Source: Paramecium pentaurelia
Taxonomy: Eukaryota; Ciliophora; Oligohymenophorea; Peniculida; Parameciidae
Length of the DNA: 64,000 bases
Direction: 5' to 3'
Assembly (NCBI GenBank): GCA_905183005.1
Contig: CAJJDO010000069.1
Coordinates: 200,961-264,960, forward strand
The notes below the pieces were generated by a model that saw only the letters and a list, made by a program, of their open reading frames with translations, had not been told where the DNA came from and did no database searches. A program made the position numbers and the translations under genes. Shown piece after piece: positions 36,650 through 49,231 of this stretch (within the stretch, counting starts at the first letter, position 1; each line of letters opens with the position of its first letter).

Positions 36650-39108
36650 TCATTAATTACTATCTTTATTAACTGATTAAATTCTTTAATAATTATTTAT
36701 TTATTTATCTACATTGTAATGTGGAAAATAGTCATCAAATTGACTAATTTTTTCAAATGATTGCATAAAATTACCTTCTATTGATGTTCTTCTTCTCTTA
36801 TGATTATCAAGTACAGAATAATTACTTATCATAGTTTAATTTTTCCTTAAATCTCGTTTTTACTGTTTCTATTGAATATCTGTTTAATATTTCTAATATT
36901 GTGATTATTTATCTGTTCTATTCTTTTTGTATTTTATTCTAGTTTATAATAAACTATCCTAAACTCTCTATAAAGGATTGCATTAAAAAGATGATCCTTG
37001 CATTTCTTCCAATTAACCATATTTTTAGAATTTAGATTACCCTACTTCTTTCCCTTCATTTTAAATTATTTTTCTACTGCTATTACTACTGCTTATACCT
37101 TAAACAGAAAAATGATTATCTGAATCCATTTTTTTAGAATAAAGTGTTTATCCACTATGAGAATAGCTCACATATGGAACTGAACTTAATTCAAGTTAAT
37201 TTATTGGATAATTGTTATTATTTAAACTTAATGAAGAATTTTATGAAGGAAGAATTTTATTAAAAGGTGCAACCTTATCCTTTTCTTCTGATTCAAAGGA
37301 TTCTGAATCTTCCTAAGCATTTCCTGATTTAATAATTATTTTCTTCTTTTTTCTCTGTACTTCCTAATCATATTATAAAAGAATATTACTCTTTTGAAAT
37401 CTGACACTCTATTTTATTCTTTATGAATTTTATAACTATTAATTATAAAATATTTATTAGGCTTATAATTTACAAATGGACATTATGTTAAATCATGAGC
37501 TTAATGACATCCATAACAAAAAATGTTAGCCAAATATGGATCATTATCTAATATAATAGTATCTACTAACATTCTGTATTTTTAAAATTCTCTTGGACAT
37601 TGTTTAATTAATTAATGAAATAATTATGAATTCAAACTAGCTACTTTTGAGTGTCCTATACTCTCAAATTAAATTCCTTACATTTAATTTTTAAAAAAGG
37701 CACCATTATTAAATATTGAAAAAGGATTTCTAATTTTTGTTAATTTAAATTATTATAAGGAGGAATCACTTTTTTAAACTAATTGAATTATTCCTTGTAA
37801 ATGAATAAATAATGCTTGTTTTTAAACAATAATTTCATTTGGTCTTAATATTTATTCTTAAATTAAATCACAAATATTTAGAATAGTCTATTTTGAGAAT
37901 GATGTATTAAATATTGGAATTTCAGATAAAATCTTAAAATATTTTTCTCTCTTCATTTTCCTTTATAAAAAATTAGGCATCAAATTAATATCAAATATAT
38001 TTTGTTTATTTAAATTACTGTATTCATATATCAATTTTTATGTATTTGGCTAGTAATTCAAATATTAATCAAGTTGAATTGACTAATAATTTATGATTTA
38101 TTTAAACTTATAAAAATAAAATATTATCAATAATATCTTAATCAAATAAATGAGAAAGTAATATTGACCTAATATTTAAGGAGTTATGAATATTAATGTA
38201 AATATATTTTGTATATAGACAATGTAATCTTATTAGGATAAAGTGAACATAAAAATGATTGTTTAAGCAAAACAAGTGGAAAAATGTAATTAGATGGTTG
38301 TCTAGATAATGAAGATAAAATCTTATTAATTAGAATAGAAATTTAAATTCTGAATAAAATTATTAATTTTTCTAAATCTGATCAAATACAATAAATAAAT
38401 TAACTTCTAAGATTATTAATTATCAATTTAATAGGAAATAAATGGTATTAATCCTAAATTATCAATTATGATATTAATTATATTTCCTTTATAAGAAATC
38501 ATTTGATATGAAAATTCCATTATTTAAGTAATTAACATTATGTATTAGAATATAGCTAAATTTGATATCGCTAATTAATTACATCCAATTTCAATTAACA
38601 AGACTGTTAAATAGAATAACAAAAAAATGAAATATACACTAAATATGATAAGTTTAGGAGCACATTCACTTTTAAGGAATTTTTCTATTTAATCTTTTAA
38701 TGGGATAAAGTATTATGCTGACAAATCATTTATCAACTTAAATTATCTCTTTGAAATAGTTAAATTAGAAATAAGTGTTGCTTTCTCTCTGTAAAGTAAA
38801 GACAATGATGATTAAGAGTTTCTATGTTTATTAAAGATAGATTTTCTAAATAATTAATCTGAATCATTCTATTTTTTTATCATACTAAGTTATTGAGAAT
38901 CCTCCTTATTGCTAGGTTCTTCATTTATTAGAAGTAAATCCTATTAATTATGTGGTGATGCTCTATCTGATGCAATCTATACACTAACTTATGTTAAAGT
39001 AGGAGATTTTGGATGAGTAATTTTCACCTATTGTGTTTCAGATTGAATTTTTCTACTTTCTTCAGAAGGCTTACGCACTCTCATTTATTGCTAATTCATT
39101 GTTGACAT
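36650..39108 (-). CDS. EAG/CNBD ion-channel-like protein with altered pore
   Basis: 810 residues. A ~150-residue hydrophilic N-terminus leads into a six-helix region: S1 LIIFSVYFIFLLFYLTVLL, S2 near FQYIMLITQIMEF, S3 IINIIIDNLGLIPFI, S4-like IYLLYLIRFRKINNFI (sparse positive charges) and S6-like ILGQYYFLIYLIKILLIIF. Next come a C-linker/CNBD-like part (FLQRKMKREKYFKIL, ILRPNEIIVQKQALFIHL) and a CYGCHQAHDLTQCPF cluster seen after the CNBD in Paramecium channels of this type. The pore stretch reads IQNIFTLIFITPQILGQ, so the T-x-x-T-x-G-(Y/F)-G filter is missing. The long C-tail is Ser/Gln-rich and basic. One intron, 37364-37389 (26 nt). Confidence 0.65.
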
Positions 39109-39190
39109 GATCTAAATAATAGGTTTGCATAGAGAGTCCTCATTTGGAGGAGTTGTTGTAGAATTTTAAATCATTATTTATTATATTAAA

Positions 39191-41310
39191 TCATGCTTAT
39201 TTAAGATTTGCCATCTCTGGTTGTTCAAGAAATTCCTTTAAAGTTTCAGGACATCTGGAAGCACTTAAGCCACCATTTTATTTATTTAAATCTTCATCAA
39301 AAATAAAACATAATAGCACAGTGTCACATGCCATTCCATAAATTGACATAAATAGCACAGCTAATGCATACGCTATGATGAATACAACCTAAGTTTATCA
39401 ATAATATTACAATACAAGGGAAAACTGGTGAGAAAATCTTTTCTTTAAAGTAATCCATAGTTGTAATTACATAATAAAAGATCATTAAAGTAACAATTGA
39501 GATGCAGAATTTACCGACAAAAATGAATGCTCCTCCGATACCATTAACTAAAGCAAATCTCATACTATTTGCCCAAATAGTTTCAAAAGCAGCTTTAGCA
39601 GCAGAACAAAAGTTTTTACCAGTTAGAGCAATCATAATGTAAGCATTATTATTCAAAAATCTAATAAACCTTTCAAAACATGCCATTAAACAACTCAAAC
39701 ATCTTAATAAACATTTGATTGCTTTATTTTCAGATCCAGCCACTTTTTCAGTTTGATATCTAACATATTCTAACATGATTCTAATGAGTTATACAATAGC
39801 CAAAATTAAAGAACCAAATGCTAATGAACCTGCATGATATCTAAATGCTCTATAAAGAGATTATGAAATAGCTCTTTCATCACCTCCAGCACCTTATTGT
39901 GCAAAATACCAAAAACAACAAGTAGAAGCAATCACAAAGTTATTCACAGCTTAAATGAATGCATTTATCCATAATCCACCAAATATGAAATACCAAATAT
40001 ATTATATTTGTAATTCAGTATGTGTTACTTCTGCAAAAGGACTATTGCCTGTTCCTTTAATTTCTCCAACTGCATATACATATGAAGCAGTGTAGATCCA
40101 CCAAAACCAAAGACCTGCCAAGACTATAGCAGTAACTTAAGGGACAAAGATTAATAAGAAATGATCCTTTACACACATAGCTGCAGTCTTAATTACAGCT
40201 ATAGCTAATCTTATTTTATTGAATATGCAAATCAATCCAATAACAGCAAAAGCACAAATACCATACATCACATATGTTAAATATTGGAATGTTAATTAAT
40301 TATCTGAGGCTTTATTGGTTTATTCGACTGTATACTTTCCTGTTGTGTCATTCATGATACCTTAGTAATATAGATCTTGTTAATGACACCAATATGTTCC
40401 AAATCCTAATCCTACTAAAAATAGAAATATAGATGTCCAAACTAATACTCCTGCTAATAATCTTGTGAAAAACAAATAAATTATTCTATTATATAGTTTT
40501 ACATATATACCCCATTAAAAATGCTACAGCAAATGAACAATAAATGGCTTCTTTTGTTTATGTTAAATCCTCTATGTAACCTGTAAGTACATCCATGGCA
40601 AATTAAGATCCATATTCTTAATAATTATCAAATATTGCCAATAAGGCATCTGGATAACATACACGATCAAATACTAAAATTATATATTTATATTTTACAG
40701 ATTGATGAATTGAAGATACACAAGAAATCTTTAAATATATCAGTATTATTAGATGTTGCAAATGTCTTTAATGCACTTGCCGCATCACATTTCTATTCAC
40801 AACTTTTAACCAAACTGTTTGGATGACAATCTAAAGTAGTTGGTTTTGTATTTTCATCTGCATACAAAGGACATTCTTTCACACAAACTGTTCTATTGAA
40901 GTAATCTCCATAAGGTATTGCAAAATACAAATATGGATAATCTACATTTGTATCAAATCCACAAGCCACACCTTTCATTAAATATTTCACATTCTTTACC
41001 ATTTGGATCATACATTGCAAGAAGTCTTTCTGGTTCTCCTTTAGAATAAGCTTCCTAAGAGATGAATCTACTTTAAATATATTTAATACATCAAAATAGC
41101 TATCCCAGCTATAAAAAGTAGTAAACAAAGTATATCAGTGCAGCCTCTATCTGCCAAAGGTCCAGCAATAAGTCTAGGATCAATTTATTTCTAATTTCCT
41201 TATTGATCTGGTATTGTTGTAAGAGCCTTTTATGAGATCTCAGGGCTTGTGGTAACTTAAGCAACCACCTAAACTGAGTTGGCAGGCTAAACTTTATTAT
41301 TTTTTCTCAT
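39191..41310 (-). CDS. SLC44 choline-transporter-like protein
   Basis: 665 residues, the size of animal CTLs. Family features: first TM with DILCLLLFIAGIAIL, ectodomain DPNGVACGFD and DYPYLYFAIP with a Cys-rich loop, then about nine more TM segments including TRLLAGVLVWTS, LAGLWFWWIYTAS and CCFWYFAQ. The conserved C-terminal block has LTGKNFCSAAKAAFE, NGIGGAFIFVGK and the CDTVLLCFIFDED end. CTLs export or import choline and ethanolamine at plasma and mitochondrial membranes. Introns: 41068-41089, 40972-40999, 40674-40698, 40486-40510 and 39389-39410. A second, more divergent member lies at 51077-53116 and shares the intron in the x-N-G|x-x-C-G segment. Confidence 0.94.
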
Positions 41311-42003
41311 TTATTAATAAAAATTACAAAGTAAATATTATTAATTTAGAACTCTATTAAAATAACTATTAAAACAATAATTTTTTTCATTTTTTTATAC
41401 ATATTATTAACATCTTTATGTTTTAAGGGATTTGAAAGAATTCATCAACAATAATCAGTTCTATTTTAAATATATTTCAATAAATAAATAGCAATATTTT
41501 AAACTGAATATTTAATTTAACAAATTAAAATTAATAAGATAATAATGAATTAAATAAAGTATTTTAATTTTAGATGTAGGAATATAATATTTAAGTATAT
41601 AAAAAGCCAAAAATGAATTGATATTAATTATGATGATTAAATAAAATAAAAAAAAAAAGACTTTGGATGGAAAACCTTTATTTTAGAAATATAATTATTC
41701 AAATAATAATACATTTGATTTATAAATTTCATTTTTTAATAATTTTAAGTAATTAGACATTTTAGGTTAATTAACATAGTTTACATTAAATTAATTAAAA
41801 AGAAAATAAAATATTCTATATATATCTCAGATATCTTTTGATCAATTCAAATCAATTCAAATCAAGATATTAAGTTGATTAAAATATAAGATAAATATTC
41901 TTAAATTAATAAACTGGATATTAAATAATAAAAAAAAGTTATTTGTTAATTATATTAAAAGATATAATAGATGATTATAAAATTAAGAAAAATTGAATAA
42001 TCT
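41311..42003. other. intergenic region
   Basis: 693 nt of AT-rich DNA upstream of the SLC44 gene and downstream of the TPR gene. A short direct repeat of ATCAATTCAA lies near 41840-41865. No gene is apparent. Confidence 0.45.
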
Positions 42004-44315
42004 TCATTTTATTTTCGGATTATTAATTGCTTTATTTCTTAATAACTGCTGAATTGTTTCCAATTTTAATTGAAAGGCTACATATAAAATATATATAAAT
42101 ACATGGTTATAGGTATTATTATTCAGTGTTTGTTCTTGGTCTATTTTAAGGAGTTTTATTTTGATGCAGTTATTGTTGACGTTGTTTTTAAGCATTTAGA
42201 TATGATGAATCAGGAGATCTGTTATTAACTCTATAACTAATAGGAGTGTAAGAATTCTATTATTCAGTCATTACTTATCTTTCTGTTCTACATGCATCTG
42301 AAAGTAAAGTCTTTAACTATGTATTATTAGTTGGACTTGATTATTTAATCATATTGTTTAGATTATTTTTGATATTATTATTCTTATATGGTTATAATTA
42401 AATAGTCATAACACTGTTAATAATATCTTATGTAGTATCAGTATTTAAATTACTACTGTTGCAAGGATTAGATTGTTTTTTTAAATAAATACTGAAATCA
42501 AAATCTGCTTAATTTTATTATTTTATTGAGTTCCTTTAATTAGTAGGAGAGGAGTCAGATCCTCTTTTTTTATTAATCATTTATTCTAATAGATTGGTTT
42601 GTATTTTGACAGTTTCACTAATAAGATTTTTAACTGATTATTATTGAGACTATTTTGGAGGTGATCTGGAATTAAGAAATGATTTAATGAAATTACCTGT
42701 AAGTTTTGGAGATTGATCTTATTTTTCAAATTTAGTATTAGTAATCTCTTTATTAATTTAAATTTATAACATCTTTCCTTTAACATTAGATTGCTATTAT
42801 TCTTCTATTATCTTTTCAGAAGCTGTTGATTATAAAGATTCTTCTCTAATAACATCTAGATTCATATTATAATGTTTATGATAGCTAGTAATTAGATGAG
42901 AAATATATGGAGATTGATATGTAATATGTCTACAAGCAATCTCAATAGATTTAAGATGGTATAACTCACTAAGTTTAAATTCTTCAGTATCAATTTTATC
43001 ATCTTTAACACCATGTTTTTTTGCTTTTTCTAATTCAACAAATCTCAATTCTGTTGCAATTGTAAAATATGAGATTGAAAGATAGATTACTTTTTCTAAT
43101 AGTTATCTTTTTGCTAATTCAAAAATCATTTCCCCAAATTAAGTGAAATCTTCATAAATTTAAGGAGCCATATGCATAATTGATCCAATATTAAAATTTT
43201 TAATCCATTCAGCCAAATTTTGAATACCCAACAAAGATTGATATTCTTCATTTTAAGTCACTAATTTTAATTCTTTTCTATTTGATTTTTCATTATTATC
43301 TGGTTTATTTCTCCAATTATATAATTAACGTTTTGTTTCTTTTAGTAATTATTTTTGATCTAAACGAATAGAAGACATATCCTCTTATTTAATCATATCT
43401 TTTAAAACATCTTATGCATTATCAATGACAAACCTACCAAATTCAATTTCATCTTTGAGTTAATAAGTTTAGCTTTTCTTCTTTTTATCTAAATTATGAG
43501 AAGATTCATCTTTATTATTTAAAAAAATAACTTACTTCTAACAGATACATTAGATTATGACGTAGTAGTAGCAGTCCCTTAAGAGCCATTAATTTGAAGC
43601 CATTACTAACAAAAAGAATTAGCTATCTTAAATAACTCTCTCATAGTTTGAGCTGCTTTTTAGGAATTAAGTAAAGCTTACTTATGTCTATATATTTATT
43701 CTAAATTACTTTCCTAATTAACTTAGTATTGCAGTGTATTGTAAATAAGCTTTAACTAGAAATGCTTATCTCTTAATGAGTTAAGCTTGTTTCTCTTGTA
43801 CATTTGAAAGAGTCTACAAATCTTGTTCATCTTCTTTAATACCAATTTCCATATTGTAAATAACTCCATCTAGATACTTAGAGCATTTATCTAATATCCA
43901 TTAACTGTAATAATAAAGATAACTATACCATTGATATGCACATGCTTAATTATATAAGATAATAATAATTAAATTTCTATCGATGACTCTACCGCAACTG
44001 GCAGCAAACTAAAATATATATATATTTAATGATACTTCTAGCATTTGTTCAGATTATTACAATAATTTCAATGCTTCTTTATGTTTTTATTGTTTAATTT
44101 TAACAGTTGCCTATTCATTCAAAATATTAATTTGCTGCATGAAAGAATCTAATAATTTTAGGTTTTTTGAAAATACCCTAGTTATTAAACAATTATTTTA
44201 GATTTGTTGTTTGAGTATACTCTTATAAATCTTCATCATCTTCTTCATCATAAGATTCCTCTTCAGGTTATTGTTCTTACTTGGAGTTATTTGAAATTGT
44301 TTGTTAATTATTCAT
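42004..44315 (-). CDS. TPR-containing protein
   Basis: 719 residues. An acidic N-terminus (EEESYDEEDDEDL) precedes TPR-like helices: QKHKEALKLLQQSEQMLEFA, ILYNQACAYQCQWILDKCSKYLDGVIYN, a QLGKHKQALLNSQKAAQTM repeat and an ELAKRQLLEKVIYLSISYFTIA helix. The C-terminal ~230 residues are Ser/Asn/Gln-rich. The YNQACAYQ/L-x-x-CxxYLD pattern is common in Paramecium TPR proteins. TPRs mediate protein-protein contacts; partner unknown. Introns: 44149-44176, 44009-44035 (27), 43905-43928 (24), 43688-43709, 43510-43535 and 42078-42102. Its start codon is 13 nt from that of the divergent kinase gene. Confidence 0.8.
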
Positions 44316-44328
44316 TAATAAAATAATA

Positions 44329-45556
44329 ATGGATTAAAAGAAGGACATTATTCTAAAGAAAATTGCTGAGAATGAAGAAACCATAATATAGAAGCTTGCT
44401 CCTTAAATTAGATTAGCTATTCCTTTGAAACACAAAGTATAATGTGGTGGAGGCACTTTTGAAATTTACACTCATTATGAGTTATAGCGTAACATAGGAA
44501 ATGGAGCTTTTGGATTTGTTTGTTCAGGAAAGGACAAATTGAATAATATTGATGTTGCCATTAAAAAAGTAATAGTATTAATTATATATAGATTACAATG
44601 GTTTTTAGAGATTTACTTGATGCAAAAAAGGTACTAAGAGAAATTAAACTATTAAGTATTATTATAATTTAAAATTAGAATTCTTTGATAATCCCAACAT
44701 TGTTAAATTATTGGACATCATTGTTCCTGATGAATAGGATACTTATAAGGATTTATATTTAGTGTTTCAACTTATGCATCTAGATTTAGAAAAAGTCATT
44801 TAATCTCCTTAACCATTGACAGATAAGAAGATTAATTGGTGTATGTATTAAATCATCAGTGGCTTATATTATATGCATTCAGCAAATATTATTCATAGAG
44901 ATTTAAAACCAAATAATATATTTATAAATGCAAATTGCCATATAAAAATTGGAGATTTGAATTTAGCTAGAAAATAAGAGATGGATAATGCATCAATTTA
45001 AACTGATTATGTAGTATAAAGATGGTATCGAGCACCTGAAGTATTGTTGTCTTCAAGTGAATATACTAAAGCAATAGATATCTGGTCTTTAGGTTGTATT
45101 TTGGGTGAACTCTTAGGAAGAACTATTTTATTTAAAGGTATGCATCATTAAGAATAAATTGAAAAAATTGTTGCTATTCTTGGCAAACCTAAATAGGAAG
45201 ACTTACCTTATGAAATTGATGAATAATCTACTGAATTTCTATAGTAATTGCCAGAAAGAGAAGCTATCAAATGGGCAGACTTTTTCCCCTTTGCTTCTCC
45301 ATTAGCTCTAGATTTGTTAGAACATATGTTAGTAAATTTGTTTTATTTATATAATAAGGTCTATAATCCCAATAATCGATATACAATTTAATAGTGCATT
45401 GAGCATCCATATTTTAAATAATAATACATCGATCATCCACCTTAAGTTTGTAAGGAATCCTTCGATTGGTCTTTCGATAATATTGAACTTAAGGAACAAG
45501 CCTTACGAAAAGCTCTCTATTAAGAGGCACTTGAGTTCTTAAAGCCAAAAAAATGA
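44329..45556 (+). CDS. MAP kinase-like Ser/Thr kinase (TDY) with DLN for DFG
   Basis: 384 residues, typical for ERK-type kinases. N-terminal ~55 residues, then the Gly loop IGNGAFGFVCSG, the VAIKK Lys, MHLDLEKVI, the catalytic HRDLKPNN, and the activation lip TDYVVQRWYRAPE with the dual-phosphorylation Thr-x-Tyr. DIWSLGCILGELLGR and LVYNPNNRYT follow. The metal-binding DFG motif reads DLN (IGDLNLAR): the Asp is kept but Phe and Gly are replaced. The common-docking region is near the end. Introns: 44569-44591, 44656-44678 and 45332-45358 (27 nt, stopless; its removal restores the conserved LVYNP). It is activated in the family by a MAP kinase kinase. Confidence 0.92.
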
Positions 45557-45582
45557 TAGTAATATTGATTTATATACTTAAA

Positions 45583-46267
45583 TCAAGTAAAAAATTTTCT
45601 TTACAAATGCAATTAAGGAAAAGCTTGCATCATATTGATTTTTTTGGGTGAGACCTTTTGTTCTTTTATAAAGAAATTATTCGCAAATGTGAAAGCACAT
45701 TCATCTCGAGTTATTGGTGAACTTTATTTAGATTCAATCTGTGGCAACATTGAACGTTTATAATTTTAAGATATTGACTGTTTATCTAAAAAGTATCCAT
45801 AATCATCTGCAGTATTCTATTTTTCATGAGGTTATAGTAAACTACGTGAATTTCTTTAAGATAATAAGAGCTCAGGTATTTCTTTTCGTTATTTCATCCT
45901 TGTATCAATTATTTTCTGCTTTTAATTTATAGTTAATCTTAGTCTTTCATTTTCAGAGATTATCCTCTTGATCTATTCAATTGGATCGACTTTTTTAACA
46001 GTAACTAATTATTTTTGGGAATTGCAGTTGAAAAAGTTGAATTGATTAGTCTTTTCATCATCTATAGGTGATACTAATCCTTAAAGTAGATTGCTTTCTC
46101 GAGATTCCCTCACATTAGTCGATGGTGTCACAAGAGCATCTGTCAATACTCTGTCTAAAATTAACAAAAATCAACATACCAGGAAATTGTGGAGCTTTCT
46201 TTAACTTAAGTCCAGCCTTTTTTTTTAATATTATTTTTTAGCCTTGATCCTTGCACTTTAGGTCCAT
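45583..46267 (-). CDS. basic, Gln/Ser-rich coiled-coil protein, 5' end uncertain
   Basis: 219 residues from the ATG at 46267; an in-frame ATG at 46366 would add 33. It starts very Lys-rich (KKKAGLKLKKAPQFP), followed by DRVLTDALVTPS, a Phe/Asn stretch, a coiled coil (IEQIKRIISENERLRLTINQ) and a polar tail. One intron, 46155-46179 (25 nt). Upstream, another frame also reads protein-like (KVVIQSLYEAIGEFD, YKIIYGPKVQGS) but is broken by two TGAs, so the gene may have lost or changed its first exon. No family recognised. It converges with the MAP kinase gene, 26 nt away. Confidence 0.55.
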
Positions 46268-46366
46268 ATATGATCTTATAAGGTTTAATTTTATATTAAA
46301 ATTAATTATGCTAATCACTGATATTTTCAATACTACTATTTCAATCAAACTCACCAATTGCTTCAT

Positions 46367-48222
46367 ATAAACTTTGTATTACAACTTTTAGTTATCTCTT
46401 AAATGCACCTCAAGACATCATTAAGTTCTATATATAAACCAAAAAAGACAAAAAAATATTATATAAAGAATCAAAATATCTCCTATATGATTAATCATGG
46501 CTTAACAATTAAAACGTTATTTATAACCAATCTATTATAAGTAAACAATGTTAGAATGAATAGTTAAATTTTTATTTCATTTTGATTTTGACTTCATATA
46601 TTTATTATTTTGTGAATCTTTCAAATCTTTATAGAATTTAGTGATTTTTATTTTACAATTATAAAAATGATATAATAACAATCAAAGTATCATAATTTAT
46701 AAACTCTTTATAAAATTAACAAATCCTTAACAAAAATTTAGCCAAAGACATTTATTAGTTCTCAATCTTAAAATAAGTTTGAGAAAAATTTTGGTTTATT
46801 CCAATATATGTTAGATTGATTAAATTGTTAATCAATATGAACACTTTTTATAGATCCATTCATAGAAACATATCTAAAACTATTTTTATTTATTTATGCA
46901 TTTAGTTCAATTATAAAAGTCTTAAAAATCTACTAATATTATAATGGATAGGATTTTCTATCTTTATCAATTAAAAATAAATATTATATCAAATACAATA
47001 AGATTAACTTATAATTACAAGACAATCATTCATTAAAATACTTAATTATGTAATTAATTAAAAAAACTTAAATTTAGAGATCAAATTTATTGTAATTTCT
47101 TAAAATATTAGAGTAGCTATCAAACCACTTATTTTTAAATCTTATCCTATAGGTTATTATTATTATTAGAAATTCAAGTAAATCAATTCTATACTAAATA
47201 ATTTAATTAATAACTATTTAATTATTATTTAAAAATTTAATTAATATTGAATTATTTTGATCAATCAATATATTAAACTCAATAATATATAATACTTTTA
47301 AAATTTGGGAATAACCATTCTCGAATTTTTTAATTCATACAAGAATTATTTAATCACTCAATATTTATATAGATCATCTATTTTTTAAAGAATAAATTAG
47401 GAAAGTAAAATTATTGTTTGAATAGATAAACAATTTAATAAAGGTTTATAGAATATGTAATAAATTGATTTTACTTAAATAATTGAGTCCTACAAGCAAT
47501 TTTTTAAATGAATATTTATTTAAAACACATTCATAGATCATAAAACTTAATATACAATTAATTTTTTAATTTCATAATAGAATAAGTATTATTTCTATTA
47601 AGAAATAAACTGCAATAACTAATTTATCAATGAAAACTATATTTTGAATGAAGGATAAATGACATAAGTCAAGACTCTAACATCCAAAGAGGGAGTATAA
47701 ATCCATTAGGATTTGATTTAGCCCATTTATACAATCACAAATTAAAAAGAGTTTTAAATATCAAGAGCAGTCATATTTTTATAGTATTTATCATTCTTGA
47801 CCTATAAGAAGGTGAAAGTAAATCTTAAAAAAATAACAAGTTAAAATACCATTTAACGCATAATAGAAATTTTATTAATTTTTCATATTTGAATAAACAT
47901 AATATGTAATAAAATTGAAGTAAAAATCTTGATTTCTCTTCCTCTGTTGATTTTGTAATCCTTAATAGATCTCAAATTATAAATTCAGATTTACACTGAA
48001 TTTATAGATTATTTTATGCATTAAATAAGATTATATATATTTCTTATTTGATGATAAGTTTATAATGTTTATGGTATATAGATATAAATAAAGAATTATA
48101 TATATAGAGAGTTTTGATCAGATTTAATTAAATATAATTTTCATTTTGAAAATGTGAAAGTGCTTATTATAAATATAAGGATTCTAATTTAAATCAGAAA
48201 TAAATTTAATTAAGAGTGATAG
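46367..48222. other. long intergenic stretch with possible relics
   Basis: 1.86 kb, unusual in this compact region. Most of it is stop-rich. At about 47615-47890 a plus-strand frame reads protein-like (NENYILNEGQMTQVKTLTSK, QDLIQPIYTITNQK) without clear ends, so it could be a gene relic. No RNA gene recognised. Confidence 0.35.
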
Positions 48223-49131
48223 ATGGGCTTATCCCATATTTTTGGATATCTAAAAAGCTTAGAAGCCAAAAATTCTTTACATGTAGCAATAGCTTATATT
48301 TTGGTTGCATACTTTTTTCATGCTGTGTAGATAACATTTTACAAATCAGCACATTTTACTGTAGTGCCATAAAGTTTATTTTTGAGATCATTTTTTTCAC
48401 TTACCTTTATATTTATGTTCTAATATAAGGAAAACTATCATCCAAAGAATAGAACTAGATATTTGATATAATCCTAAACGTTAGGGGCTGTTGGATCATT
48501 ATTTTATTTTTATGGAATAAATTTCATTTCTCTTTCTGAGGGAGCTATATTATTTGCTACAAATTCAATTTGGAGTTAATTGATGGTAAGTTTTATGAAT
48601 AGAGAAAGAATAACAAAATCTAGATTTTTAAATTCTATTATATGTATTATTGGGATAGTGTTAGTTGTCAACCCGACAGTCACTGTTGATGATCCTTTGA
48701 TGCATATCGTTGGTTGTCTATGTATATTGATTTGTAGTGTAATACAATCACTAGGATTTATTATAATGAAAAAGATAGGTCCTGAGGTTCCTTCGACAAT
48801 CACTACATCATATTTTCATATAATGATCATTATTACTTCAAGTCTACAATAATAATATATTGGCAGATTTGAATATTTCGATGGTTATTATAAATATATA
48901 GCTGGATTCTCTTTATTTACTATGTTAGGATAACTAATTTAATTTAGAGCCTAAACATTAGTTACTTATGATAAGTTATGCAATTATACTTATTCATAAA
49001 CTCTGTATATTATTATAATAGATTATGTAATCTTCAATAAAATACTAAGTTTGAATGGAATCATAGGTGGAAGTTTGATTTTATTCGGGGTTTTCAAATA
49101 ATTAGCAGAAGACAAGAAATCAAGAGGTTGA
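48223..49131 (+). CDS. EamA/DMT-superfamily transporter
   Basis: 302 residues, one exon, ten-helix drug/metabolite-transporter layout in two EamA halves. Visible: an N-terminal GYLKSLEAKN, TM helices such as VAIAYILVAYFFHAV, LFYFYGINFISLSEGAILFA, then IICIIGIVLVVNPTV at the end of half one. The second half has GCLCILICSVIQSLGFIIMKK and ends IIGGSLILFGVF after the conserved Y...D.V.F. pattern. SLC35G-type proteins are the nearest class. Substrate unknown. Start chosen as the first ATG after a stop. Confidence 0.88.
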
Positions 49132-49231
49132 TAATTAAAATTTGTGTGTGTAGATGCTAATAATATTACATTAGATATCTAAATTATATATATAATTAAT
49201 TGTTTAATTTTCAAAAATTACTTTGAGGGAA

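Noticed and set aside
40972..40990. 19-nt intron GTGAAA...AAAG in the SLC44 gene
   Set aside because: A 28-nt intron ending at the same acceptor (40972-40999) has a better GTA donor and yields the family's D-x-N-G-x-x-C-G sequence.
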